Assembly (NCBI RefSeq): GCF_900129465.1
Contig: NZ_FSRA01000001.1
Span: 1,612,001 to 1,676,000 of the forward strand
Reading direction: 5' to 3'
Source: Chitinophaga niabensis
Lineage (GTDB): Bacteria; Bacteroidota; Bacteroidia; Chitinophagales; Chitinophagaceae
Length of the DNA: 64,000 nucleotides
The stretch's first letter is position 1; each line of letters opens with the position of its first letter. The position numbers and the translations under genes were made by a program. Positions 33,377 through 42,900 of this stretch are shown here, one piece after another. Under the pieces are notes generated by a model. That model saw nothing but the letters and a program-made list of their open reading frames with translations. It was not told where the DNA came from and did no database searches.

Positions 33377-34372
33377 TTATTTATCGTTTTCTAAAACTAA
33401 GCGGATTTTTATTTTTCCTGTCCTTACTTTTTCTATTGCTTCATTCACTTTTGAAAATGGCATAACCTCCACCTCACTGCCAATATTATGTTTTTCAGAG
33501 AACGCAAGCATCTCCGTCATTTGTTTTCGGTTGCCTACATAATTCCCGTAGATAGTTCGCTGAGCGTAATCATATAACAAGCCAAGGCTTATTGGTTGCT
33601 TTTCCAAAGGGGAGGCCACTATGCAAAACTTTCCCTGTGGTTTTAGGATCCTCAAATAAGCATCCAGGTCATAGGGGGCATTTAATGTTGAGATAATTAA
33701 ATCAAATTTCTTATTGGTATTGAGGTTTGAGCTAAGGATAAATTCGGCACCCAGCTGTTGTACCATCTCCTTTTTTTCCGGGGAGTGAGAAAATGCATAT
33801 ACCTCATGCCCCATTTTATGCAGGAACCGGATAGCCAGCTGCCCGAGACCACCTGCTCCCAGAACGCCAACAACGGAATTAGCGGGCAACTGTGCCCGCA
33901 TAATTCCTGCATATACCGTAAGACCAGAGGAGAGCAAAGGAACCGAATTCACCGAGCGGAGTGCGGGCGATAGTTTGAATGCAAACCTGTTATCAATAAT
34001 AATATGATCCGCCAATCCACCATAACAATGTACGCCAATTGCTTTTTGCTGAGTGCAGAACTGTTCGTTGCCTTCTTTACAAAATTCACATTCAAAGCAG
34101 GCCTCCTGCTGATAGCCGATCCCCACATGATCGCCCGCTTTTAATGCAGTTACATTAGCACCGGTTCCTTCAACAATTCCTATGATTTCATGCCCCGGAA
34201 CGAGCGGATATTTAGTGTCTCCCCAATCATCACTAATGAATTGTACATCGCCTCTTGCAATTGTGCAATAAACGATCTTCACACTTACCTCATTGTCGCC
34301 TACATTCCTTTCATAATAGAAAGGTTCGGCTATACCATTTTTATCCTTAATTCCGTATGCTTTTATTTTCAT
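33377..34372 (-). CDS. Zinc-type medium-chain alcohol dehydrogenase with altered catalytic site
   Basis: 331 residues. The GroES-like N-terminal domain and the NAD(P)-binding domain (VVGVLGAGGLGQLAIR near 167-182) match the CAD/YahK-type zinc dehydrogenases. The structural zinc cysteines are present (Cys92, Cys95, Cys98, Cys106 in ACFECEFCKEGNEQFC). GHE with His61 is present. However, at the first catalytic-zinc ligand, where the family has CHSD in VYCGVCHSD, this protein reads VYCTIARGD, putting Ala39 in place of Cys and Arg40 in place of His. The third ligand region PLLCAG reads PLLSSG (Ser148). A catalytic zinc site is therefore unlikely. It starts 2 nt after the hydrolase stop. Confidence 0.85.
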   Translation of the reverse strand: MKIKAYGIKDKNGIAEPFYYERNVGDNEVSVKIVYCTIARGDVQFISDDWGDTKYPLVPGHEIIGIVEGTGANVTALKAGDHVGIGYQQEACFECEFCKEGNEQFCTQQKAIGVHCYGGLADHIIIDNRFAFKLSPALRSVNSVPLLSSGLTVYAGIMRAQLPANSVVGVLGAGGLGQLAIRFLHKMGHEVYAFSHSPEKKEMVQQLGAEFILSSNLNTNKKFDLIISTLNAPYDLDAYLRILKPQGKFCIVASPLEKQPISLGLLYDYAQRTIYGNYVGNRKQMTEMLAFSEKHNIGSEVEVMPFSKVNEAIEKVRTGKIKIRLVLENDK

Positions 34373-34374
34373 AA

Positions 34375-35307
34375 CTAGAAAGTTGGGGGAGGAGCATTCA
34401 GATCTGCATCCAGGAAATCATTGATCATCGGTAACATCCAATCCATATGCTGCATCATACCTATATGAGTAGTACCGGGTATGATAGCCAGGCGGGATGC
34501 AGGCAGCCCGTGTATATCTCCCATTTTTCCACCACCTTTGGCGCGGAACAGTTCCAGTGCATGCTCATACCGTACACCATCTGCATCACCAATAGCCATG
34601 AATATAGGTGCCTTTATGTTTTTTACATCCCTGGACCAGTCATACGGCTTCAGGTCTATACTCATCACCTTTTTGATAAATTCCGGGAAATGGGTGGAGT
34701 CGTTTCCATAACTGATGTATTGTTGTTCTATGGGCGATCCTTTAAACATATCTGCATTCATGGTAGCAAACATGGCCTCTACATCCGGCCACCAGCCATC
34801 ATGCCTGTAGGTGCCTGACAATACTACCAGCCGGCGTAATTGCTCAGGATGGCGTACTGCAAACTGGAAAGCTACACCACCTCCCATGCTGTATCCCAAT
34901 ACATCTGCACTGTCTACTTTGAGATGTTTGAGCAAACCAGATACATCGTCTGCCATAGCTTCGTAACTAAACTCCCTGGATATATCTTTTGTACGGCCGT
35001 GCGCCTGCATTTCTGCTACTATCACTTTCCTGTTTTTAGCAAACAGGGGTATGACCTGCGCCCAGTTCATGGGTATATTCATGAAAGAACCATGCAGCAG
35101 TACTATTGGCTTACCTTCTCCATACACTTCATAATAGAGCTTTAAACCATTTACATCCGCATAACCGCTATCGGTGGGTTTAAGGGGCTGACTGGTGATC
35201 GAATCTTTAGGTTCCGTTTTCGGTGCTTCCTTTGTGCCTGGCTGGCAGGATGCGACCACTGCCATAACAATTGCAATCGAGATACTGGTTATAACACGCT
35301 TAATCAT
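34375..35307 (-). CDS. Alpha/beta hydrolase lipoprotein
   Basis: 310 residues. The signal ends VASC with Cys21 as lipidation site, so the enzyme is probably anchored in the cell envelope. Oxyanion motif LLHGSFMN near 70-77, nucleophile elbow GYSMGGG with Ser140, acid region AIGDADG, and catalytic His in PGTTHIGMM are all in the right order for a prolyl-iminopeptidase/epoxide-hydrolase-like enzyme. It is the first gene of a four-gene-like minus-strand run. Substrate unknown. Confidence 0.88.
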   Translation of the reverse strand: MIKRVITSISIAIVMAVVASCQPGTKEAPKTEPKDSITSQPLKPTDSGYADVNGLKLYYEVYGEGKPIVLLHGSFMNIPMNWAQVIPLFAKNRKVIVAEMQAHGRTKDISREFSYEAMADDVSGLLKHLKVDSADVLGYSMGGGVAFQFAVRHPEQLRRLVVLSGTYRHDGWWPDVEAMFATMNADMFKGSPIEQQYISYGNDSTHFPEFIKKVMSIDLKPYDWSRDVKNIKAPIFMAIGDADGVRYEHALELFRAKGGGKMGDIHGLPASRLAIIPGTTHIGMMQHMDWMLPMINDFLDADLNAPPPTF

Positions 35308-35405
35308 ATAGTGGGTTTTTTGTTAGGGCAAATCTCGCAAACAATAGTGTGTTACCCGGTGTGTGAATGCGACAATGATAGGGTCAAATACGACAACCTG
35401 AAAGT

Positions 35406-35951
35406 TTACAGGGCTTTGATATCCTTTGATACCAGGTGAAGGTTATTATCCAGCTGATGACCACCACTTTCAAATTCACGAAAGGTGGCCCATGGGACCT
35501 GTTGCCTGTAGGTTTCAAACTGATCAGGCGGTACAACCTCATCGTCCTGGCAATAATAAAAGTACGTAGGGTAGTTTTCAGGAAGGTTTGCCGCAAAATC
35601 TTTTTGAAGTTTTAAGCCCTGTTTCCATTTCTCCTCACCACTCCAGAATGGCGGAGCCAGCAGGAAGATCCCGGCAGTATTTTTAGACACCTTGTTTTCG
35701 GAGAGGTATTTCAACAGCATTGATGCACCCAATGAATGCCCCATCCAGATAGCATCCTCTTTTAACTGCCCTATTTCTTTTCCAATTTTCTTCAACCAGC
35801 CAAAATCCGGAGAATCATCAATTGATGGCATTTCAGGAAAGATGATCTCATAATCCTCTCCTAATTCTTTTTGAAGTGATGCTGCCAGCTTTGCGTCTTC
35901 GCCATAACCATCATCACCTCCGCCATGTATAAAAAGCACCTGTTTTTTCAT
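35406..35951 (-). CDS. RBBP9/YdeN-like serine hydrolase
   Basis: 181 residues, small and lacking a cap domain, as in the YdeN/RBBP9 family. VLFIHGGGDDGYG at the N terminus, nucleophile elbow WMGHSLGAS with Ser73, acid in YYCQDDEVVP and His in ESGGHQLDNN form a complete triad. No signal peptide, so cytosolic. It is divergent from the terpene synthase gene (90-bp intergenic space) and may share a regulatory region with it. Confidence 0.88.
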   Translation of the reverse strand: MKKQVLFIHGGGDDGYGEDAKLAASLQKELGEDYEIIFPEMPSIDDSPDFGWLKKIGKEIGQLKEDAIWMGHSLGASMLLKYLSENKVSKNTAGIFLLAPPFWSGEEKWKQGLKLQKDFAANLPENYPTYFYYCQDDEVVPPDQFETYRQQVPWATFREFESGGHQLDNNLHLVSKDIKAL

Positions 35952-36041
35952 ATCAGTATCAGATTAGTCACTGCGGTATAATTTCAATGAAAACGTCTAT
36001 TTTCACACTGCACCTAAGTTTAACCCAAAAAATAGTTAACC

Positions 36042-37055
36042 ATGCTAAAGACAATTTCAGATGAAGAATTCTATGCAGGATTACTTGACCTCCCCAAGCC
36101 CAGCTATCCTTTTCCCGATTTTATACACCCGGATTTTCAACAACAGCGGGAAGAATACTACGATTGGATTGACAGGGAGTATACGCTACATAGTAAAGAA
36201 GCCCGCGAAAAACATAAGTTACATCATCTGACTGACATTGCAGCACGAGGCTGCCCTTTTTTAAGTACACTCGCAGAATTACGCCCCCTTGCGAATTATG
36301 CGGCCAACGGGGCAATGATGGATGATTACTGGGACCGTTGTTCGCGCAATGAAATGAATGAGATCGGAAAACACATAACCGCGTTGTTAACCGGAGAGGA
36401 TGCCAATGAACCGCTGGATAACGGAATATTCCATCAATTCTGGCTGCTCAGGCAGGATGCCATTACATGTGAAATGCCGGAACGTTTGTATAAAAGGTTT
36501 GTAGCTTCCATACGCAACGTATTTGTTGGCTATGCGGAGGAAAAAGTGTATTACAAGGCCAATGTTCCGCCACCACTTGCTGTTTACCTGATCATCCGGG
36601 AAGATACAAGCGGAGCCCTTCCGTTTTGCAAATACCTGGCTATGCAGAAAGATTACCGCCAGTTACCGGATGATATATTAGAGCACCCGCACATCTTACG
36701 GCTTCATACGCTTTGCGCTTTGATGATCGGCATACACAATGATTTTATTTCACTTCCCAAAGAGCTGCACAGGGAGGGAGATACCATGAACCTGGTAAAA
36801 GTAGTACAGCATGAATATAAAATACCAATAAGAGAAGCCTATATGAAGGCATTGGAGATCCATGATAACTTTTTAAAGGAATTTATGCTGTTACATGAGT
36901 ATCTGCCGCCATTTGGGAAATGGCGGGACATGGTTTATAATTATGTACAGGACCTGGGTATCTCAGTTGCCGGTGTTTATGCCTGGCATACGAACGATAA
37001 ATCTCGCTATACGAATGGAGGGTATGTAGACGGTGAGTTTGTCAGCCGGGATTAA
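36042..37055 (+). CDS. Class I terpene synthase (terpene cyclase)
   Basis: 337 residues, the usual size of bacterial class I cyclases. The aspartate-rich motif AMMDDYWDR gives D94-D95-x-x-D98. The NSE triad IHNDFISLPKE gives N233, S237 and E241. A pyrophosphate-sensor-like Arg lies about 47 residues upstream (YLIIRED, Arg186). The RY dimer KSRYTNGG (Arg322-Tyr323) lies 81 residues after the triad. These are the Mg-binding and sensor features of bacterial terpene synthases, so it should ionise a prenyl diphosphate (farnesyl or geranylgeranyl) and cyclise it. The product cannot be predicted. No prenyl synthase or P450 gene is in the window; the divergent minus-strand enzymes are candidate tailoring genes. 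Confidence 0.92.
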   Translation: MLKTISDEEFYAGLLDLPKPSYPFPDFIHPDFQQQREEYYDWIDREYTLHSKEAREKHKLHHLTDIAARGCPFLSTLAELRPLANYAANGAMMDDYWDRCSRNEMNEIGKHITALLTGEDANEPLDNGIFHQFWLLRQDAITCEMPERLYKRFVASIRNVFVGYAEEKVYYKANVPPPLAVYLIIREDTSGALPFCKYLAMQKDYRQLPDDILEHPHILRLHTLCALMIGIHNDFISLPKELHREGDTMNLVKVVQHEYKIPIREAYMKALEIHDNFLKEFMLLHEYLPPFGKWRDMVYNYVQDLGISVAGVYAWHTNDKSRYTNGGYVDGEFVSRD

Positions 37056-37091
37056 AAGAAAAAGCCGCTTGTTATCACGGCTTTTTCTTTT
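37054..37091. terminator. Bidirectional terminator after the terpene synthase
   Basis: AAAAGAAAAAGCCG (37054-37067) pairs fully with CGGCTTTTTCTTTT (37078-37091) around a 10-base loop. It ends both the terpene synthase gene and the convergent ompA-like gene. Confidence 0.9.
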
Positions 37092-37100
37092 CTGAATATT

Positions 37101-38906
37101 TTACCACATTACCTGTAGTTCTGTGCGCCTGTTCTGGCGGTGTTCTTCCTCATTGCAGGGGACGCCGTCCTTACACTTGTTCACAGGTTCACTTTCACCC
37201 TTGTTTGCATAATAGATCCGTTTCTGATCAATACCCTTTTGAGCCAGGTATTCAATGGACGAGAAACAACGTCTTGCAGACAGGTCATTATTATATTGAT
37301 CTGTACCCCGGTTGTCTGCAAATGATAACACAACGAGTTTCCAATCCGGATGACGGGCCATTATTTCGGCAACATTATCGAGCATTTGTTGTGATTCTGT
37401 CAACAGGTCAGCGCTGTTATAATCATAGAGGAATTTCAGCTGTTCCAGTTTTTGTTTATCGGCTTCTTCTGCGGCAGTAAGTTTCCTTGGCCCTGTTACG
37501 GTAACAGGAGGTTTGGTATCCTTCGGTTCGTTATTTCTAATCACATCCGGTGCTTTGATGCCATTTATGCTGTTGAAAAGATCAGTAGCAACAAAAGAGT
37601 AGATATCATCACTTCCCATACCGCCCGGTTTGTTTGAAGACAGGTAACCTTCAGGTCCGTTATTTTTCAATACAAAGCCAATATCGTCTGCACCGGAGTT
37701 GAAAGGTGCTTTCATATTCTCTGGTGTTCCCCAGTTTGTTCTTTCGCCTTTCACCCGGTAGATATCATATCCCCCGAATCCTGCATGGCCTTTACTGGAG
37801 AAGTAAAGAGCGCCTTCTTCATTCACGGTGGGAAATGTTTCAGCTGCGATGGTGTTGATCTTATCTCCGCAGTTCAGTGGTGTGCTCCAGTTGCCATCCG
37901 CCTGTTTTTCACAATACCAGATGTCCGTTTGGCCCAGGCCACCGGGGCGGTCGGATACAAAGTAGAGGATGTTCCCGCCTGTATTCAGTACCGCATGGCT
38001 GGAAGAATATCCTGCTATATTGATGCCCGGCAGCAATACCAGTTCGCTCCATTTATCGTTGGTTTTCACAGACAGATAGAGCTGCAGCTGGCGGACCCCA
38101 TTCACGGGACCTTTGCCTGTATACTGTACATTTTTCCCCTGGATGTTAATGGTTGCGTAGAGTGTGTCTTCCGATTTGTTCAGGTATACAGGGCCGATAT
38201 GGTAATCATATTTGCCGAATACCTTAGGCAGCAGTTCTTCCAGGTACATGGTGCCATTACCTTGTGCGTATTGCTGGTAAACGTAAGCTTTGTAAAAGGG
38301 TTGCTGCGTACGCCTGTCCGTTGCGGGATTTGTTTCCCGGTTGCCATTGAGCACCAGCCTGCGATACCCGTTGGACATCAGTACCAGTTTCCTGTTCACG
38401 ATGCTGCTCACCAGGTCAGATCCACTTGTGTTCAACGTTTTCAAAGGCTGCAGTTGCAGGGGAGAAGGAGCTTTGATCCAGATTGCGGCACTGTCGCAGC
38501 TGCGTATTGCAATTTCCTTCAGTTGGATGCTATCGGCATTACTGGTAGTGAACAGGGCATATTGCTGTTTTGCAGCCTCGTACTGTTCCAGCTGCCGCAA
38601 TGTTTCACCGTAGGCAAAAGAGGCAGCAGTGGGATGATCAGGCCGGGCGATGATCTGTTGATAATAGCCTGCCGCTTCCTGGAAGCGGCCGATCTCCTGG
38701 TAGCTATGCGCCATCTTCATCAGCAATGCTACAGGTGTTTTATTTTCTTTCCCACTCGTCTGCCGCTGGTAAAGAGCCCCTGCGAGTGCATATTCTTCCC
38801 GCGCATAAGCCTCTTCAGCAAGCCGGAGCACACTTTTCTGCTCCTGTGCCTGCAGGCTGCCGGCCAGCGTTATGGTTGCGATAAAAGTTAAACTACGTCG
38901 TATCAT
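37101..38906 (-). CDS. TPR/PD40/OmpA protein of a type IX secretion cassette (PorE-like)
   Basis: 601 residues. A signal peptide (SLTFIATITLAGSLQAQ) is followed by TPR-like helices (about 25-145: EEYALAGALYQRQTSGKE, GRFQEAAGYYQQII). Then comes a PD40/WD40-like propeller (about 230-440: LYFVSDRPGGLGQTDIWYCE, ALYFSSKGHAGFGGYDIYRV) and a C-terminal OmpA domain (about 480-600: FLYDYNSADLLTESQQML, SFADNRGTDQYNNDLSARR) that binds peptidoglycan. This domain order matches PorE, which tethers T9SS parts to the wall. Third gene of the cassette, 18 nt after the PorP/SprF gene. Confidence 0.88.
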   Translation of the reverse strand: MIRRSLTFIATITLAGSLQAQEQKSVLRLAEEAYAREEYALAGALYQRQTSGKENKTPVALLMKMAHSYQEIGRFQEAAGYYQQIIARPDHPTAASFAYGETLRQLEQYEAAKQQYALFTTSNADSIQLKEIAIRSCDSAAIWIKAPSPLQLQPLKTLNTSGSDLVSSIVNRKLVLMSNGYRRLVLNGNRETNPATDRRTQQPFYKAYVYQQYAQGNGTMYLEELLPKVFGKYDYHIGPVYLNKSEDTLYATINIQGKNVQYTGKGPVNGVRQLQLYLSVKTNDKWSELVLLPGINIAGYSSSHAVLNTGGNILYFVSDRPGGLGQTDIWYCEKQADGNWSTPLNCGDKINTIAAETFPTVNEEGALYFSSKGHAGFGGYDIYRVKGERTNWGTPENMKAPFNSGADDIGFVLKNNGPEGYLSSNKPGGMGSDDIYSFVATDLFNSINGIKAPDVIRNNEPKDTKPPVTVTGPRKLTAAEEADKQKLEQLKFLYDYNSADLLTESQQMLDNVAEIMARHPDWKLVVLSFADNRGTDQYNNDLSARRCFSSIEYLAQKGIDQKRIYYANKGESEPVNKCKDGVPCNEEEHRQNRRTELQVMW

Positions 38907-38924
38907 ACTTCGTGAGTAATGGGT

Positions 38925-39926
38925 TTAAAAATACCTTGGGTTCTGTACCGTGAATTTTTTAGAAGGGATCAGGTATCCAACGGACATTTCATGTGAACCA
39001 CCCTGGTAACCTGCCATCTTGTTTACGTTCAGATCATAGGAATAACCGATGCGCAGCTGTGGGGTAGCGTAGAATTCAATCATGGCGCTGGCTGCGTTTT
39101 GTTCCTGGAGGTCACGTTGCAAACCGGTCTTTTTCCAGATGTTCACGTTCGTGCGATAGGAGCCACCCACCCATAACTTTTCACCTATCAGCAGGAAAGC
39201 GTTCAGGTCTACATTGGTAGGCCCTTTGAAGTCCTCTTTCAACAGGAAGGACGGTTTCAGCTGAAGACCTTCACCCAGCGGGATCACAGTGCCTGCTGTA
39301 AGATACATGTGTTGCGTTTTGCGGATGGTGGAGTAGTTATTCCCTTTCCAGTTATACCGGGTAGCATCTGAATAAAGGGAGAACAGGTCCATTACAGAAA
39401 CACCGGCATAGAACTTTGAAGTATAGTAATAGATGCCGAAGCGTGCATCTGGTACCCAGGTGCTGGTTTTACCGGTAGGTATTGCCTGGTCGTCATTATC
39501 CATATACTGTAATGCGGAACCATCTATGGAATACTGGGTTACACCTGCACCAATACCAAAGCAGATACGGCGTGTATTTTCCGCATCAAGAGGAATACGG
39601 TAGGAATAAGAACCATAGAATGCCAGTGATTCCTGTGGCCCGAGTTTATCGAACAATACCTGCCCGCCGAGGCCAACCCTGCCTTCGCTGGCAGGAGTTA
39701 CACCATCCAGGGAGATTCCCCCGGTGCGTGGTGCCCCAGGGAAACCTGCCCATTGATGTCGGTAGGAGGCATTCAGATAAAGGTCTTCCTTATAACCTGC
39801 ATAAGCCGGGTTAACACTGAGCCCGTTGAAAACATACTGGCTGAACTGTATGTTCTGCTGCGCTGTTGCGCAGGCTCCCGGGATGAGGAGCAAAGCCGTT
39901 ATCACTGCTTTTAGTATTTTTTGCAT
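38925..39926 (-). CDS. PorP/SprF-family type IX secretion outer-membrane protein
   Basis: 333 residues from the ATG at 39926 (MQKILKAVITALLLIPGACA), chosen because the signal peptide starts there; a reading from 39986 would overlap the previous gene. The signature QQNIQFSQYVFNGLSVNPAY and ASYRHQWAGFPGAPRTGGIS define the family, followed by barrel strands with GGQVLFDKLGPQ. SprF is needed for surface delivery of the giant adhesin SprB in F. johnsoniae. It lies 38 nt after a giant gene with a type-B CTD, so it is very likely the dedicated partner of that protein. Confidence 0.93.
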   Translation of the reverse strand: MQKILKAVITALLLIPGACATAQQNIQFSQYVFNGLSVNPAYAGYKEDLYLNASYRHQWAGFPGAPRTGGISLDGVTPASEGRVGLGGQVLFDKLGPQESLAFYGSYSYRIPLDAENTRRICFGIGAGVTQYSIDGSALQYMDNDDQAIPTGKTSTWVPDARFGIYYYTSKFYAGVSVMDLFSLYSDATRYNWKGNNYSTIRKTQHMYLTAGTVIPLGEGLQLKPSFLLKEDFKGPTNVDLNAFLLIGEKLWVGGSYRTNVNIWKKTGLQRDLQEQNAASAMIEFYATPQLRIGYSYDLNVNKMAGYQGGSHEMSVGYLIPSKKFTVQNPRYF

Positions 39927-39964
39927 CTTTTTATTTTTAAGATCAGCAGAGCTTTTTATTATCA

Positions 39965-42900
39965 TTACCGCACGATTAATACCCATCCTTTATAAGATTT
40001 CATGCCAGCCGGTTTATTCACTTCCAGGATATAGAAATAAGTGCCTTCGTTGAGACCAGAACCATTCCAGTCGTTACGGTAGTCGTTGGACCGGTATACC
40101 TGGCTGCCCCAGCGGTTAAACACCTGCAGTTTTGCACCCGGGTATTTTTCAATACCACCGATCACAAACTTCTCGTTCTTACCGTCACCGTTAGGTGTGA
40201 ATACATTGGGGAAGTTCATGTCCTGACCTTCTACCTGTAATCTCAGGAAAGCCTTGTTGTTCGTCATATCCGGATCGAGTGAGCCACTGCCCACTTCAGA
40301 ACCGGCAACCAGTTCACCACCTTCAGTGATCCTGACGCGTATTTCCAGTTGTACAGTGCTGCCTTGCGCTACGTCCCCAATGGTCCAGATCACGAGCCTG
40401 TTGGCTGTTACATTCACGGAGCCTCTTTCCGGCGTAGTGCCGGAAGGCAGACCCAGTTGCATAGCCAATGTATCAGTTACCACAACACCGCTGGCGAGGG
40501 CGTTTCCGATGTTGCTTACGGTGATCCGGTAAGTGATCTCCTGACCGATACGGTAAGGGCCTGTAGCAGGAGCAACCAGTTCTTTCGTGATGATGAGGTC
40601 TCCCGCAGGAATATCTTCACTGGTGATGGTTACCGTTGCCTGATCTGCAGCGCCGGCTGTATAAGTAAAGCTGGTGGATTGACCGCCGGAGATAGTGAGT
40701 ATCACCGTTTCAGGATCTTCTACCAGGAGGTCGTTGATCACCTGTACAGGAACCGCTATGCTGTTCGCACCGGCTGGTATGATAATGCTGCCTGTAATTG
40801 GCTGGTAGTCTGCGTTAGGTGTAGCAGTACCGCTGATGGTGTATTGAACGGTAACAGGTTCAGCAGTACGTTTACCATTTGCTATGCTGATAGTGAATTC
40901 ACCATGATTACCCACTTCATCAGCATTAGGTTTGCTGGCAGTTACGTCCAGTACCAGGTTGCCGGTAGCGTCTGTATCTGTAATATTTATAGTAGCGGTA
41001 TTCGGAGCGCCAACTGTATAAGTAAGATCAGTAGAAGAGCCTCCGTCGATGGTCATGATCACGGTTTCTGTTGGCTCTATCAGTTCATCGTCCAATACAG
41101 TTAAGTTCACATCTACGCTGGTGTTACCTGCAAGGATCACTGCGGTGCTGCTGAGTGCTGTGTAATCTGCAGCTGTGGTGGCGGTACCAGTGATCGTATA
41201 TCTTACAGTAACATCCTTTGCAGGTGCCTTGCCACCGGCCAGGCTGATGGTGAATTTACCGGCAGTGGATGGTTCAGCAACAGATGGTGTTGCACTTACC
41301 ACAATGTTCAGGTTGTTATCGTCATCTATCAGATGAATAGTAGCGGTGCTGTTGGCGCCCGGTGTGAGCAAGAGGCCTGTAGGGGTAGCGCCATTGGCAA
41401 TGGTCAGCTGAATGGTTTCATTGCCTTCTATTATCTGATCATCGATACCGTTTACCTGGATAGCAACGCTGTTATCACCTGCAAGTATTACCGCAGTACC
41501 ACTCAGGTTGGCATAGTCCGTACCATTGATGGCGGTACCTGCTACTGTATAGGTAACGGTAAGGTCCGTTGCAGTTTTGATATTGTTCGGCAGGCTGATG
41601 ATAAAGCCTGCACCTGATGCTGCTTCCGATACATCGCCATTAGCAGCTACATTCAGTACCAGGTTAGCCGGTGTGTTCTCATCATCCGTGATATTCACGG
41701 TGGCATTGCCTGTACCGGTATACGTGATGCCGGCACCGGTTCCGCCGTTGAGGGTGAGTATGACGGTTTCGGTTACTTCAAGTATATCATCATTTAATAC
41801 CGGAACGGTAACGGTTACACCGGGATCACCTGCACGGATCACTGCAGTACCGCTAAGGGCAGTGTAATCTGCATCCGGTGTGGCTGTACCGCTGATGGTG
41901 TAATGCACCGTGATATCATTTGCAGAACGTACAGTCCCTGCCAGGCTGATCACAAAGCTGCCATCTGTAGCGCCTTCTGTTGCATCGCTGCCTTTGGTAA
42001 CAGTCAGTTCGAGATTGGCAGGTATGGTGCTTTCATCATCCGTGATATTAACAGTTGCGCTGTTGGTACCGGTGTAGGTGAGGCTTGCACTGCTGCCGCC
42101 TGCAAGGGTTGCTATCACTGTTTCTGTTGGTTCTATAACATTGTCATTCAGTACATCTACTGATAATGGTATACTGTTATTATTGGCAGGAATGATCACC
42201 GTACCGGAGAGGGGAGTGTAATCGGAACCTGGCGTAGCAGTACCCATGATGGTGTAACTCACGGTGATATCTTCTGAAGAAGTTATACCGAAAGGCAGGC
42301 TGATGGTAAATCTGCCATTAGTACCTGATTCTGCGCCGTCTAAGTCCTGGGCGATGGTCAGTACCAGGTTAACAGGGTCCTGATCATCGTCTATAATATC
42401 CAGGGAAGCTGTTTTATCCGGGCCGGGAACATAGGTTACGCCGCTGGTTTGGGAGCCGCCTGTAACTTCCAGGATAACGGTTTCCGTGCCTTCGATCACG
42501 AGGTCGTTGACAGCGGTAACGGGTACGTTTGCAGTACTGTTTCCGGCAGTGATAACAACCGATCCACTGAGAACATTATAGTCGTCAGTGTTTGTAGCAG
42601 TACCACTTATAACATAGTTCACCGTGATATCTTCTGTGGATGTTACGCCATCAGGAAGTGATACGATGAAATTACCCGGCGTACCATGCTCTGTGGCATC
42701 TGTGTCTTTGATCACTTTCAACAACAGGTTATCCGGTGTGTTGTCATTGTCTTCAATATTTACGGTTACATCGCCGGCGCCTGTATATGTAAGGCTTCCG
42801 CCATTACCACCGGTGAGGGTGATGATCACTGTTTCCAGTGGTTCAATTATCTGGTCGTCTATTACCGGAACAGGTATTGTTACAGCATCATCACCGGCTT

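Noticed and set aside
37785..38891. A 368-residue plus-strand frame opposite the OmpA-type gene
   Set aside because: It has no domain-like pattern, and the minus-strand protein there has clear TPR, PD40 and OmpA motifs. It is a shadow of high codon bias.
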